Assembly (NCBI GenBank): GCA_964431965.1
Contig: CAYSLU010000093.1
Coordinates: 1 to 21,319 of the forward strand
DNA: 21,319 nt
From: CAYSLU01 sp964431965
Lineage (GTDB): Bacteria > Verrucomicrobiota > Kiritimatiellia > CAIKKV01 > CAYSLU01
Direction of reading: 5' to 3'
Shown: positions 8,482 to 16,690 of the stretch, piece after piece
Layout of the letters: the number at the start of each line of letters is the position of its first letter
Position numbering within the stretch: position 1 is the first letter of the stretch
Program-made: the position numbers and the translations under genes
Notes under the pieces: model-generated
What the model saw: only the letters and a program-made list of their open reading frames with translations
What the model was told of the DNA's origin: nothing
Database searches by the model: none

Positions 8482-9420
8482 TCAGGCCGCGGGGTCGCTC
8501 CAGTGGTAGCGATGGAGGCTCATCCGACGGGCCCAGGACCGCGGCATGCGCTCCGCGTAGTGTCCCGCAAGGGTGCCGGCCGTCTTGGCCATCGTATACA
8601 GCACGTAGCGAGGGATCGCGCCGGGGTGGTGGCGGATAATGTGGCCGGCCTCGCGCGCCAGGTAGCGAAGCCCCATCGAGACGCTCGTGTCCATGTCGTG
8701 CGCCGGGAAGATGACGCGCAGCGAATAGACGCTGTCAAAGTACCGGCGGAAAACGACGGGGATCGTGTAGTTGTGGGAGTGGAGGACCACGGAGGACGGC
8801 TGGTACATGACGGCGTAGCCCGCCTGCATCAGGTCGCGTGAGAGCTGCTGATCCTCGCTCATGATGAGCTGGTCGTCGAACGGGTGGGCCAGGAGCGTGT
8901 CGCGGCGGACGGCCGAGCTGACGTTCGAGAAGAACACCCGCTCCAGGGTGAGCGCCTCGCTTCCCCGCCGCTCGCGCCGAACGGCGGGACCGGGCGGGAA
9001 GCGGCTCTCCAGGAAGAACCGCTCCATCGGGTTGGCATCGGGATGGGGCACCTGGCGCGAATAGGCGGCGGCCACGGACGAATCGGCGAACGGAGCGAGC
9101 AACTCCGCGAGCCAGTGCTCGTCCGCCGGCACGGCATCCTGGCTCAGGAAGACGACCACCTCGCCGGATGCCGCACGTGCGCCGAGGTTCCGGGCGCCGC
9201 CGTGCGAGAAGCGATCGACGGGGATGACCGCCACGCCGGCCGCGCGGGCGATGGCGGCGGTATCGTCCGACGAGTTCGAGTCGACCGCGACGATCTCGCC
9301 CGGCGGGTCCGGCCGCTGCGCGCGCAGCGCCTTGAGCAGCCCGGGGAGGTGGGCTCCCGCATCGAGCACCGGGATCACGACCGATGCGAGTCGCCCGCCT
9401 GGTGCGCTCGGCCCGCTCAT
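8482..9420 (-). CDS. Family 2 glycosyltransferase, rhamnosyltransferase-like
   Basis: Predicted cytoplasmic-face sugar transferase with a GT-A fold, 312 residues. Visible features in order: VVIPVLDAGAHLPGLLKAL (14-32), the nucleotide-binding DSNSSD (47-52), FSHGGARNLGA (71-81) typical of rhamnosyltransferase-like GT2 proteins, a SQDA motif at 93-96 in the DxD place (Asp95), an FFSNVSSAVRRD acceptor region (163-173) and a SED catalytic-base motif at 188-190. The C-terminal third is basic with no clear membrane segment. The start at 9420 overlaps the stop of the upstream GT2 gene as ATGA. The gap of 114 bases to wecE holds no gene. The neighbours point to assembly of a lipid-linked surface glycan. 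The sugar donor is inferred from similarity only; rhamnose is plausible. Confidence 0.85.
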   Translation of the reverse strand: MSGPSAPGGRLASVVIPVLDAGAHLPGLLKALRAQRPDPPGEIVAVDSNSSDDTAAIARAAGVAVIPVDRFSHGGARNLGARAASGEVVVFLSQDAVPADEHWLAELLAPFADSSVAAAYSRQVPHPDANPMERFFLESRFPPGPAVRRERRGSEALTLERVFFSNVSSAVRRDTLLAHPFDDQLIMSEDQQLSRDLMQAGYAVMYQPSSVVLHSHNYTIPVVFRRYFDSVYSLRVIFPAHDMDTSVSMGLRYLAREAGHIIRHHPGAIPRYVLYTMAKTAGTLAGHYAERMPRSWARRMSLHRYHWSDPAA

Positions 9421-10616
9421 GCGTCGGCCACGGCGGTGTCTTCAGCCTGCGCCGGCGTCGTGTCCAGATGCCGCGGCAGCGCCATGATGCTGAAGAGGTA
9501 AGAGGCGGACCCGACCTGCACTCCGTTGACGAGGCAGAGCAGGCCGAAGAACAGGGCGCGGGCCTCGTTGAGCGGGCCGAATCCCGTCAGCGTCCATTCC
9601 ACGATGACCTTGGCGAAGACCAGCAGGCCCACGCCGATCAGGGGAATCGACAGGAGGAACGTCCGTTCGAAGGTGAACCACCGGTAGAACCAGGCGACGA
9701 CCGGATCGTTGCGCAGGCCGGACAGATGGGCGTATGCCTTGGCCAGCATGCCGACGGCGATCACCTGCACGCTGACGATGTTGAGCAGGCCGCCGACGAT
9801 CATGCAGTGGATGTCCACGCGGCGCGCCCCGATCATGACGGGCCCGAACGCCAGGAGCGATGAGAGGGCGAGGCCGACGGCCCACACGACAAGCCCCGGC
9901 ACGAGGAGGATCATGGTCGGGCTGTGGAGCATCATGAACCGCAGGTGCCGCCAGCCGTCCTGGAACGACCGCAGCTTGGACTCGCCGGCCCGGGCGTGAT
10001 ACACGATGTCCCGCTCCGTGATGCGCAGCCGGCAGTGGATGGCGCGGATGATCATCTCACTCGCGAACTCCATGCCCGTCGTCACGCAGCGGAGCTGCCC
10101 GTAGGCGGCCTTCGATATGGCGCGCATGCCGCACTGCGGGTCCTTGATGCTGTTGTTGTGGAACATGATTCGCAGAATCAGCGACAGCGCGGGGTTCCCG
10201 ACGTAGCGGTGCAGCCGGGGCATGGAGCCCGGCCGTATGTTCCTCATGCGGTTGCCCACCACCATGTCCGCCTGCCCGTCCAGAACCGGTCTGACCAGGT
10301 CATCCATGCGCGAGAAGTCGTACGTCTGATCGGCGTCTCCCATGACCAGGATCGCGCCGCGGGACTCCGCAAAGCCGCGCCGCAGAGCGGAGCCATAGCC
10401 CTTCCGGGCTTCCGAGATCACCCTTGCGCCGTGCGCGCGGGCGATCTCGGCCGATCGGTCCGTGCTGCCGTTGTCGACCACGACGACTTCGCCGGGTTGG
10501 CTCAGCCGCGCAAAGCCGGCGCGAGCCGCGTCGATCACGGCCGCAAGGGATTGCTCTTCGTTCAAGCAGGGGATGACAACGGAGATCAACGGCCGGCTGT
10601 CGCGCGCGTGTGTCAT
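9417..10616 (-). CDS. Family 2 glycosyltransferase with C-terminal membrane segments, dolichol/polyprenyl-phosphate-sugar synthase-like
   Basis: Likely transfers a sugar from a nucleotide donor to polyprenyl phosphate at the inner membrane. It has 399 residues. The GT-A domain shows SVVIPCLNEEQSLAAVIDAA (12-31), VVDNGSTD (46-53), the metal-binding DAD of MGDADQTYDF (Asp94, Asp96), DPQCGMRAISK (159-169) and GESKLRSFQDGWRHLRFM (211-228), a segment typical of dolichol-P-glucose synthase-like proteins. Residues about 230-380 hold four hydrophobic stretches predicted to be membrane segments. The start at 10616 has no Shine-Dalgarno, and a promoter-like sequence ends just 11 bases upstream, so the message may be nearly leaderless. 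It is the first gene of the minus-strand array and diverges from a GT-C-like protein that could use its product. Donor sugar unknown. Confidence 0.86.
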   Translation of the reverse strand: MTHARDSRPLISVVIPCLNEEQSLAAVIDAARAGFARLSQPGEVVVVDNGSTDRSAEIARAHGARVISEARKGYGSALRRGFAESRGAILVMGDADQTYDFSRMDDLVRPVLDGQADMVVGNRMRNIRPGSMPRLHRYVGNPALSLILRIMFHNNSIKDPQCGMRAISKAAYGQLRCVTTGMEFASEMIIRAIHCRLRITERDIVYHARAGESKLRSFQDGWRHLRFMMLHSPTMILLVPGLVVWAVGLALSSLLAFGPVMIGARRVDIHCMIVGGLLNIVSVQVIAVGMLAKAYAHLSGLRNDPVVAWFYRWFTFERTFLLSIPLIGVGLLVFAKVIVEWTLTGFGPLNEARALFFGLLCLVNGVQVGSASYLFSIMALPRHLDTTPAQAEDTAVADA

Positions 10617-10627
10617 GTGCGGCGTTT

Positions 10628-10657
10628 TCTATAACACCACCTGCGCAGGCTTGCCAA
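10628..10657 (-). promoter_or_regulatory. Candidate promoter for the minus-strand glycan/salvage array
   Basis: On the minus strand TTGGCA (10652-10657, 5 of 6 to consensus) is followed after 18 bases by TATAGA (10628-10633, 4 of 6). The predicted start, near 10621, lies only about five bases before the ATG at 10616. The next gene upstream is divergent, so a promoter is needed in this 191-base gap. Assigned by eye. Confidence 0.45.
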
Positions 10658-10710
10658 CGAAAAGCGAGGTGTCGGCCGGATCGTCGTGAGCGCCGACGCG
10701 CGGGCGGCGA

Positions 10711-10739
10711 TTGTCAGCACGGGCCTGATCCGCTAGCCT
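10711..10739 (+). promoter_or_regulatory. Candidate promoter for the GT-C-like gene and pgpA
   Basis: TTGTCA (10711-10716, 5 of 6 to consensus) with a 17-base spacer to TAGCCT (10734-10739, 3 of 6). It would start transcription near 10746, about 60 bases before the chosen start codon at 10808. The weak -10 makes this tentative. Confidence 0.35.
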
Positions 10740-10807
10740 TCCTCGGTCAGGCGGTCGCTGCGGGGGCCGTCGGCGTGTCGATGGATCGCGGCCGGCATGG
10801 AGGCGTG

Positions 10808-13456
10808 ATGCTCTGGGTGATCGGGAGCGGCTTGTGGCTTGTGGCTGTCGCGGCGGCTGCCCGACTGGCCGGCATGGCGTTCCACGGCCGCAGCTGGGGT
10901 GGGCGAGCGGTGGCGATGGCGCTCGTGGCCGTCGGCGCCGTTCTCTTCTTTCGGCCGCACGAGGCGATCCTCGGCGGCGAAGATCCCGGTTCCTACCTCA
11001 ACACCGGCGTGGCCTACGCGCGCGAGGGGGCCCTGACGTACGTTGACCGCATGCTGTCGCGCGTTCCGCCTGCCGTCAGACCGGATTTCCTGTACGGACA
11101 CAGCGGATTCGGAGTCACCAAGGACGGTTGCGTCTGGATCCACGACCTGAAGCAGGCGATCGTAGGCGTGCATTTTCTGCCGGCTTACCCCCTGATGATG
11201 AGCGCGGTGAGCCGCCTCGGTCCCGACCGCTTGATCCTATACGTTGCCCCGCTGTTTGCCCTGCTCACCGCCCTGGCGGTGGCTGCGCTCGCGAGGCAGG
11301 TGATTTCGCACCGCTGGGCGGCCGAACTGAGCTTCCTGTTCTACATCGCCAACCCGATCGTGATCTGGCACGGACGGTTTCCCCGGCCTGAGCTGATGGC
11401 GTCGTTTCTGGCGATTGGGGGTGGGGCCCTCCTGATCCGAGCCGCCGGCCTTGCCGCCGGGCGGGCGCGCGGCGATTTGATCCTTGGCGCGCTCTGCGTG
11501 GCCTTGGCGCCTTTCTTCCACATCACGGCTTGGATGCTGGTGATTCCAGCGGCCGCAGCGATGGGTGTCCTGACGCTTCGCGGGCGAACCGGCTTCGCGG
11601 GCGGTCTGGCTGTGTTGGCGACTGGGGTGGTCGGGTTCGTCCTTCACACGCTGCACGTGACCGATCTCTACGGCATTCGGCGGTTCATGGCCCCGGCCAC
11701 GGACCATCCGGTGACCGCGCTGGCTGCCGTGATCGTGGTGCTCGCGGCAACCACCGGGGCTGGCGAGTGGCGCCGCCGAGCCATGCACCGGCGAAGCGCG
11801 GCCCAGGCCGACGCCCGCCCGGCGGTCTGGATCGCGGTGTGGCCGTGGGTGCTGGCGGTTGCGCTCGTGGCCGCGTATGCGGCCTGCTTCCTCTCGACGT
11901 TGCCCGTCGATCGGCGTCCCCCCGTCGGGAGTCCGACCTATCACTACGCCTATCCGACGGACATGAGGGTCGTCGTCGCGCTCGTGTCCCGCCCGATCGC
12001 GTTCCTCAGTCTGGCAGGCGTGCTCGCGTTGTTGGTGTCCGCCCGCCCGGGCCGTCAGGCGGCCGCACTCGTCGTGCTCGTGACCGCTCCGGCCACGCTG
12101 CTGATCGGGACGATGTACGACTTCTTCATGACCCGCTACATGCTGGTGTCGGTCCTGCCGCTCATGGCGCTCGGCCTGGCTGGGCTGCTGACCCGGATAC
12201 CGGCATCGGGGATGGGGCTCCGGGCGCTTCTGGCGGCGCTGACCGCTGGCGTATGCCTGGTCGGACTGCATGGGCGCACGCACTTGGTGACGCTGGTCGA
12301 GAACCGCGGCCTGATCCGGTTCCTCGGCGGACTGGCGGAACCGATCCGGGCTCGCAACGGCATCCTGCTCTGTGAGTACTCGCGGGTGGGGGCGCCGCTT
12401 GAGCACTACTTTGGCATTCCGACGCTCGGACTCGACAGCGATCGCCGCCGCGACTACCGGCGAGCACTTGTGGCTTGGCGGGACATCGTCGGCCAGCACC
12501 CGGACCGCCCTGCATTCTTTCTGACGCCGTTCCAGATTCCCATGTCCGAGCTCTTTGACTTTCAGCCCGTTCAAGCCGTGCAGTTTCGCGGGCGCGTTCT
12601 GAAGTCCGAGCGGTTCGCCCTCCCTCGGCAGACACGCCCCAGCGAACTCAACCTAGCTCTGTACGAGATGCGGAAGCCCGGGCCTCCCTCGGCGGGTGCC
12701 ACGGCCGGGGGCGTGTGGTCCTACGTGTTTGGTGCCGGCAACATGGGGCTCGTGGACTTTGCGAACCTCCGTCTCGAATCGGCCGGAGTCGCTGGTACGC
12801 GCGTAGGGCCTGGGACGCCGGTGCCGACGGGTTCACCGGGATCCGAGTCGGGGCTCATCTTCCTCAATCGGGAGGGCGAACGGCCCCCGGATCCCCGCGT
12901 AACCGCCGCGGACGGCAGCCCGGTCCCCGACTTGCGGTGGAGCGCGCTCGGGGACTCGTTCCGCCTCGCGAGCGGGGGCGCTGGCGGTGAAGGCCCCTGG
13001 CGTGTCGTGTCGGAGCGGCCCGCACTGCTGACGGCGGTGGTGGGAGACGCGCGAGTCGAGGCATCGGCCGCTGAGCCTCGGGACATGTGGAAGATCGGCG
13101 TTCGCGCCCGCTGGTCCCGCGCGGTATCGCGGGCTCTGCTGCCGCTGCAGCAGGGAGTTCCCTGCCGGGTTCTGCTATTCTTTACCGCTCCGAATGTCCC
13201 GGGGACGAATGAAACGCGCGTGACGCTGGAGCCCGACGGCGGGGGGGCGGTCACGCGCACGGTGCCTCGCGGAACCTGGATGTGGGAGTGCTGGCCGATG
13301 GCCGTGACCAACGACGGGCCGGCGTGGCGGTGGGTGACGATTCGGACGGAGCCGGCGTGGCGATCGGGCGTACGCGGATTCCCGGACGACCTGGGGGTCC
13401 TGGTCGGCGGCATGGCCGTCTGGCGCCCGCCCGCCGCCGATACAGAGGAGCGGTGA
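10808..13456 (+). CDS. Large multi-pass membrane protein, GT-C-like putative glycosyltransferase
   Basis: No named family recognised with confidence. It has 882 residues from the chosen start. Residues 1-490 hold about ten or more hydrophobic segments. A GGEDPGSYLNTG motif (56-67, Glu58-Asp59) sits just after the second segment, where GT-C enzymes carry their catalytic acidic pair. IWHGRFPRPELMASFLAIGG (186-205) resembles the conserved loop of PMT/ArnT-like proteins. Residues about 500-882 lack membrane segments and are probably a periplasmic domain with beta-rich character. Likely role: transfer of sugar from a polyprenyl-phosphate carrier on the outer face of the inner membrane; the adjacent GT2 could make that carrier. 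The start at 10808 is preceded by GGAGG, with a short 4-base spacing. An ATG at 10781 in the same frame is possible but lacks a ribosome site. pgpA follows after one base. Confidence 0.75.
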   Translation: MLWVIGSGLWLVAVAAAARLAGMAFHGRSWGGRAVAMALVAVGAVLFFRPHEAILGGEDPGSYLNTGVAYAREGALTYVDRMLSRVPPAVRPDFLYGHSGFGVTKDGCVWIHDLKQAIVGVHFLPAYPLMMSAVSRLGPDRLILYVAPLFALLTALAVAALARQVISHRWAAELSFLFYIANPIVIWHGRFPRPELMASFLAIGGGALLIRAAGLAAGRARGDLILGALCVALAPFFHITAWMLVIPAAAAMGVLTLRGRTGFAGGLAVLATGVVGFVLHTLHVTDLYGIRRFMAPATDHPVTALAAVIVVLAATTGAGEWRRRAMHRRSAAQADARPAVWIAVWPWVLAVALVAAYAACFLSTLPVDRRPPVGSPTYHYAYPTDMRVVVALVSRPIAFLSLAGVLALLVSARPGRQAAALVVLVTAPATLLIGTMYDFFMTRYMLVSVLPLMALGLAGLLTRIPASGMGLRALLAALTAGVCLVGLHGRTHLVTLVENRGLIRFLGGLAEPIRARNGILLCEYSRVGAPLEHYFGIPTLGLDSDRRRDYRRALVAWRDIVGQHPDRPAFFLTPFQIPMSELFDFQPVQAVQFRGRVLKSERFALPRQTRPSELNLALYEMRKPGPPSAGATAGGVWSYVFGAGNMGLVDFANLRLESAGVAGTRVGPGTPVPTGSPGSESGLIFLNREGERPPDPRVTAADGSPVPDLRWSALGDSFRLASGGAGGEGPWRVVSERPALLTAVVGDARVEASAAEPRDMWKIGVRARWSRAVSRALLPLQQGVPCRVLLFFTAPNVPGTNETRVTLEPDGGGAVTRTVPRGTWMWECWPMAVTNDGPAWRWVTIRTEPAWRSGVRGFPDDLGVLVGGMAVWRPPAADTEER

Positions 13457-13457
13457 C

Positions 13458-13958
13458 ATGATCCGGAGCATGAACTGGAGCGGATGTGGAGTCGGCCGGA
13501 GGGTCGTGCTGTTGCTGGCCACGGGCTTCGGGTTGGGGCTGAGCCCCGTGGCGTCGGGGACAGCGGGCACGCTTCCGGGCATTGCGCTAGTCTGGCTGCT
13601 GGCGTGGATTTCGCCTGGCCCGGTGGCGTCGGCGGCCGTGGCGGCGGCCCTGGCGCTGATCGCCGTGCCGATCTGCGGCGCCGCGGAGCGGCACTTCGGC
13701 AAGAAGGATGACGGGCGGATCGTGGCCGACGAGTATCTGACGTTCCCGATCTGCCTGCTGGGCCTTCCGGCGGAGCCGTGGGTGATCGCGATGGCCTTCT
13801 TGACCGCCCGGGTGTTTGACGTGATCAAGCCGCCACCCGCCCGCGGGGCGCAGGAACTACCCGGGGGGTGGGGCATCGTGGCGGACGACGTGCTGTCGTC
13901 GCTTTACGCGCTTGCGGTCAACCATGCGGTTTACGCGGGCGCTCGGTACCTGCTGTAG
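13458..13958 (+). CDS. pgpA: Phosphatidylglycerophosphatase A
   Basis: Membrane phosphatase that makes phosphatidylglycerol from phosphatidylglycerol phosphate. It has 166 residues, as usual. Conserved pieces are GLSPVASGTAGTLPG (27-41), the acidic KKDDGRIVADEYLTF (82-96, Asp91-Glu92), TARVFDVIKPPPAR (116-129) with Asp121, Lys124 and Pro125, and GGWGIVADDV (136-145) with the Asp pair 143-144. Three to four hydrophobic segments are present. The start at 13458 has AGAGGAG seven bases upstream, inside the end of the preceding gene, so translation is probably coupled. The stop lies 11 bases from the convergent macB-like stop, and I see no clear terminator between them. Confidence 0.93.
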   Translation: MIRSMNWSGCGVGRRVVLLLATGFGLGLSPVASGTAGTLPGIALVWLLAWISPGPVASAAVAAALALIAVPICGAAERHFGKKDDGRIVADEYLTFPICLLGLPAEPWVIAMAFLTARVFDVIKPPPARGAQELPGGWGIVADDVLSSLYALAVNHAVYAGARYLL

Positions 13959-13969
13959 GGGAGCAGCCC

Positions 13970-15697
13970 TCACTCGTACCGCAGTGCTTCCACGGGGTTG
14001 AGCAAAGCCGCCTTTCGGGCGGGCCACAAGCCGAAGACGATTCCGACAACGGCCGAGAAGCCGAACGCCACCGCGGCTGAGCGGGGCTGGACAGCCGCCG
14101 TCCAGCCGGCCAGTTCGGACATGCCGACCGTGATCCCCCATCCGAGGAGGATGCCCGCCAAGCCGCCGGTCAAGCTGATCACCACCGCTTCGATGAGGAA
14201 CTGGGAGAGGATTTCGCGCCGCCGGGCGCCGACTGCCTTGCGGAGCCCGATCTCGCGCGTGCGCTCGGTGACCGACACCAGCATGATATTCATGATGCCA
14301 ATGCCGCCGACCAGCAACGACACGATGGCGATGGACGCCAGGAGCCAGGACATCGTGCGGCTGGTGGCCGACAGGGCGGCTTGGATTTCCGAGAGGTCGC
14401 GAATCTGGAAGGCTTCCGTTTCGGACTCCGGAACGCGGTGCAGGCGATGCATGACCTCACGCACGCGATCCTGGACATACGCACTGGCCTCGGAATCGCC
14501 GATCTCGAGGTTGATGTTCTCGACGTAGCGGCGTCCGAACAGCCGGTACATGGCTGTCGTCAAGGGGATCAGGATCATGTTGTCCTGGTCCCGAAAAAAG
14601 GACGCCCCCTTGGGCGGCAGCAGCCCGATGACCTGGAAGCTGACCCGTCCGATCTTGATGTACTCGCCAATCGGATCGGCCTCCCCGAAGAGCTCCTTCC
14701 AGACGGTGGTGCCGATGACCGCCACGCGGGCGCGCGTGCCTTCCTCCGCCTCGTCGAAGAATCGACCGTAGTTCGGCACGTATGATCGCATGATGGCAAA
14801 CTCGGGCTCCGAGCCCATGATCTGCGTGCTCCAGTTCTTGTTCCGGTAGACGACCTGCCGGTAGCCCGAGACCGTGGCGGAGGCGTGGACGACCTCGGGG
14901 ACGGCGGCTCGCAGTTCGGCGACATCCTCGATCGTGAGCCGGGATCCGACTCCGACCGTCTGCCGGACCCCCTGGGACTTGATGGCGCCCGGGTACATCA
15001 CCAGCATGTTGGATCCGAGCGACGAGAGCTCCTGGCGGATCGCCTGCTTCGCTCCGGATCCCAGCGCCAGCATGGCGATGACGGCGGCTACGCCGATCAG
15101 GATGCCGAGCATGGAGAGCCCGGAGCGAACCTTTCCGGCCATGACGGCGCGGAGGGCCTGACGCACTTGGGCGGGCGCGCGGCGGGCGCTCGCCCGCATG
15201 CGCGCGAACCGGCCGGCGCGGATATCCATAGCCGCCGGCCGCGGCGGAGGCGATGGCGGCCGGCCGGCCGCAGACGGGCGCTCATCCGAGATGATGGACC
15301 CGTCGCGCAAGGTGATGACCCGCTGGGCGTAGGCGGTCAGCTCCTGCTCGTGCGTGACGAGGATGACGGTCTTTCCTTCCCGGTGAAGCCGCGCCAGCGT
15401 GTCCATGATGTCACGGCTGTTGGCGGAGTCGAGGTTGCCGGTGGGCTCATCCGCGAGGATGATGGCGGGATCGTTGACCAGCGAGCGGGCGATGGCGATC
15501 CGCTGCTGCTCTCCGCCCGACAGCTGGTTGGGGCGGTGGTGCATGCGAGCCCCGAGCCCCACCTGCCGGAGCAGATCCTCCGCCCGGGTTCGGGGCAGGG
15601 GCGCCATGCTGTAGAGCAGGGGCATGGCCACGTTCTCGACAGCCGAGGTGCGGGCGAGCAGGTGGAACTGCTGGAAGACGAACCCGACGGTGCGGCT
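13970..15697 (-). CDS. macB: MacB-like ABC transporter, ATPase fused to permease (N-terminus lost in gap)
   Basis: ATP-driven mechanotransmission pump subunit that works with a periplasmic adaptor and a TolC channel. 575 residues are visible. The reading frame starts in the ATPase at GFVFQQFHLL (Q-loop). LSGGEQQR (visible residues 59-66), Walker B IILADEPTGNLD (79-90, Asp83-Glu84) and the H-loop histidine of LVTHEQE (116) follow. A Pro/Arg-rich linker (about 140-180) leads to membrane segment 1 (near 193-213), a periplasmic domain of about 230 residues, then three membrane segments with GGIGIMNIMLVSVTERTREI and the standard end PVEALRYE. Compared with E. coli MacB about 85 residues are missing, including Walker A, and must lie in the N gap. 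Substrate unknown: drug, peptide, lipoprotein or siderophore are all possible. Confidence 0.9.
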   Translation of the reverse strand, partial: SRTVGFVFQQFHLLARTSAVENVAMPLLYSMAPLPRTRAEDLLRQVGLGARMHHRPNQLSGGEQQRIAIARSLVNDPAIILADEPTGNLDSANSRDIMDTLARLHREGKTVILVTHEQELTAYAQRVITLRDGSIISDERPSAAGRPPSPPPRPAAMDIRAGRFARMRASARRAPAQVRQALRAVMAGKVRSGLSMLGILIGVAAVIAMLALGSGAKQAIRQELSSLGSNMLVMYPGAIKSQGVRQTVGVGSRLTIEDVAELRAAVPEVVHASATVSGYRQVVYRNKNWSTQIMGSEPEFAIMRSYVPNYGRFFDEAEEGTRARVAVIGTTVWKELFGEADPIGEYIKIGRVSFQVIGLLPPKGASFFRDQDNMILIPLTTAMYRLFGRRYVENINLEIGDSEASAYVQDRVREVMHRLHRVPESETEAFQIRDLSEIQAALSATSRTMSWLLASIAIVSLLVGGIGIMNIMLVSVTERTREIGLRKAVGARRREILSQFLIEAVVISLTGGLAGILLGWGITVGMSELAGWTAAVQPRSAAVAFGFSAVVGIVFGLWPARKAALLNPVEALRYE

Positions 15698-15797
15698 NNN
15701 NNNNNNNNNNNNNNNNNNNNNNNNNNNNNNNNNNNNNNNNNNNNNNNNNNNNNNNNNNNNNNNNNNNNNNNNNNNNNNNNNNNNNNNNNNNNNNNNN
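15698..15797. other. Assembly gap of exactly 100 Ns
   Basis: One hundred consecutive Ns, the common placeholder for a scaffold gap of unknown size. Family comparison shows that about 85 MacB residues (roughly 255 bases) plus the adaptor C-terminus are missing, so the true gap should be larger than 100 bases. The adaptor and MacB frames align across the Ns only by chance. Confidence 0.99.
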
Positions 15798-16690
15798 TTC
15801 CGGACGACGGCCTTGTCGCCTTCGGCCAGCCCCGACACCACCTCAACCATCTTGCCGTCTGTGATGCCCGTCCGGATGTGCCGGCTGATCGGGCTCGCGG
15901 GGTCTTCCGGCGCGGGCACGAGCACGGAACGCCTTCCCTTCTCGTTGCGCACGGCTTCGGCGGCGATGACCAGGATGTTGGTCCGGGATTCGACCTGGAA
16001 CGTGATGTCCGCCGTCATGCCGCTTCGCATGAAGTCCGGAATCCGGTCCGGCTGGATTTCCACGTTGTAGATGGTCACGTTGTCCTGCGTCTTGGCCTCG
16101 TACGCGATGTGGCTGACGCGGCCCGTGATGATGTGATCGGGATAGGCGTCCAGCCCGATGAGCGTCGACTGTCCGAGCCGGATGCGCGCGAGATCGGTCT
16201 CGTCGACCTGGGCTTCCATGATGAGCCGGTCCGCGATAACGATCACCACGTCCTGGGCGCTGATGCTTTGGCCGGGCTCCACGCTCCGGAGGATCACGGT
16301 CCCGTCGAGGGGGGCCATGAGCGGCGTGGCCTTGTAGATGTCCTGCCAGCGGGCGACTTCCTGCTCGCCGCGCGCCCGGGCGCTGTCGAGCAGGGCCGCC
16401 CGGTCGGTGGAGCTCATGAGCGCGACGATCTGGCCCCGGGTGACGGCGTCGCCCTCCCGCACGCGGACTTCCTCGACCCGTCCGCCGGTTGAGGGCTTCA
16501 CCTGGACGCGGTTCTCGGGCCGCACGACCGCCGTGGCTTGGATGATCACGTGGATGCTGTCGCGCCGCACCTCCACATCGCGGTAGACAGGGGCGGTGTC
16601 CTTTGGCGTGAAGTGACGGTAGGCCAGCCAGCCGGCGACGGCGAGGGCCGCGGCGAACACGATCCAACCGATCTTTCTCGATCGCTTCAT
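15798..16690 (-). CDS. Periplasmic adaptor of efflux pump (MacA/HlyD-like), C-terminus lost in gap
   Basis: Links the inner-membrane MacB-like pump to the outer-membrane channel. 297 residues are visible. A single N-terminal membrane anchor (about 8-24) is followed by the lipoyl half-motifs KPSTGGRVEEVRVREGDAV (65-83) and MAPLDGTVILRSVEPGQ (125-141). The helical hairpin between them is only about 28 residues (93-121), much shorter than in E. coli MacA. Beta-barrel (about 155-235) and membrane-proximal segments (EAVRNEKGRRSVLV, GLAEGDKAVVR) follow before the Ns. The start at 16690 overlaps the stop of the TolC-like gene as ATGA, so the pump genes are translated as a unit. Calling it macA by position is reasonable, but the short hairpin marks a different subfamily, so no symbol is given. 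Confidence 0.88.

Noticed and set aside
11237..12574. 445-codon open frame on the minus strand inside the GT-C-like gene
   Set aside because: Translation is a His/Arg/Gln/Glu-rich shadow without any domain, while the plus strand shows clear membrane segments.
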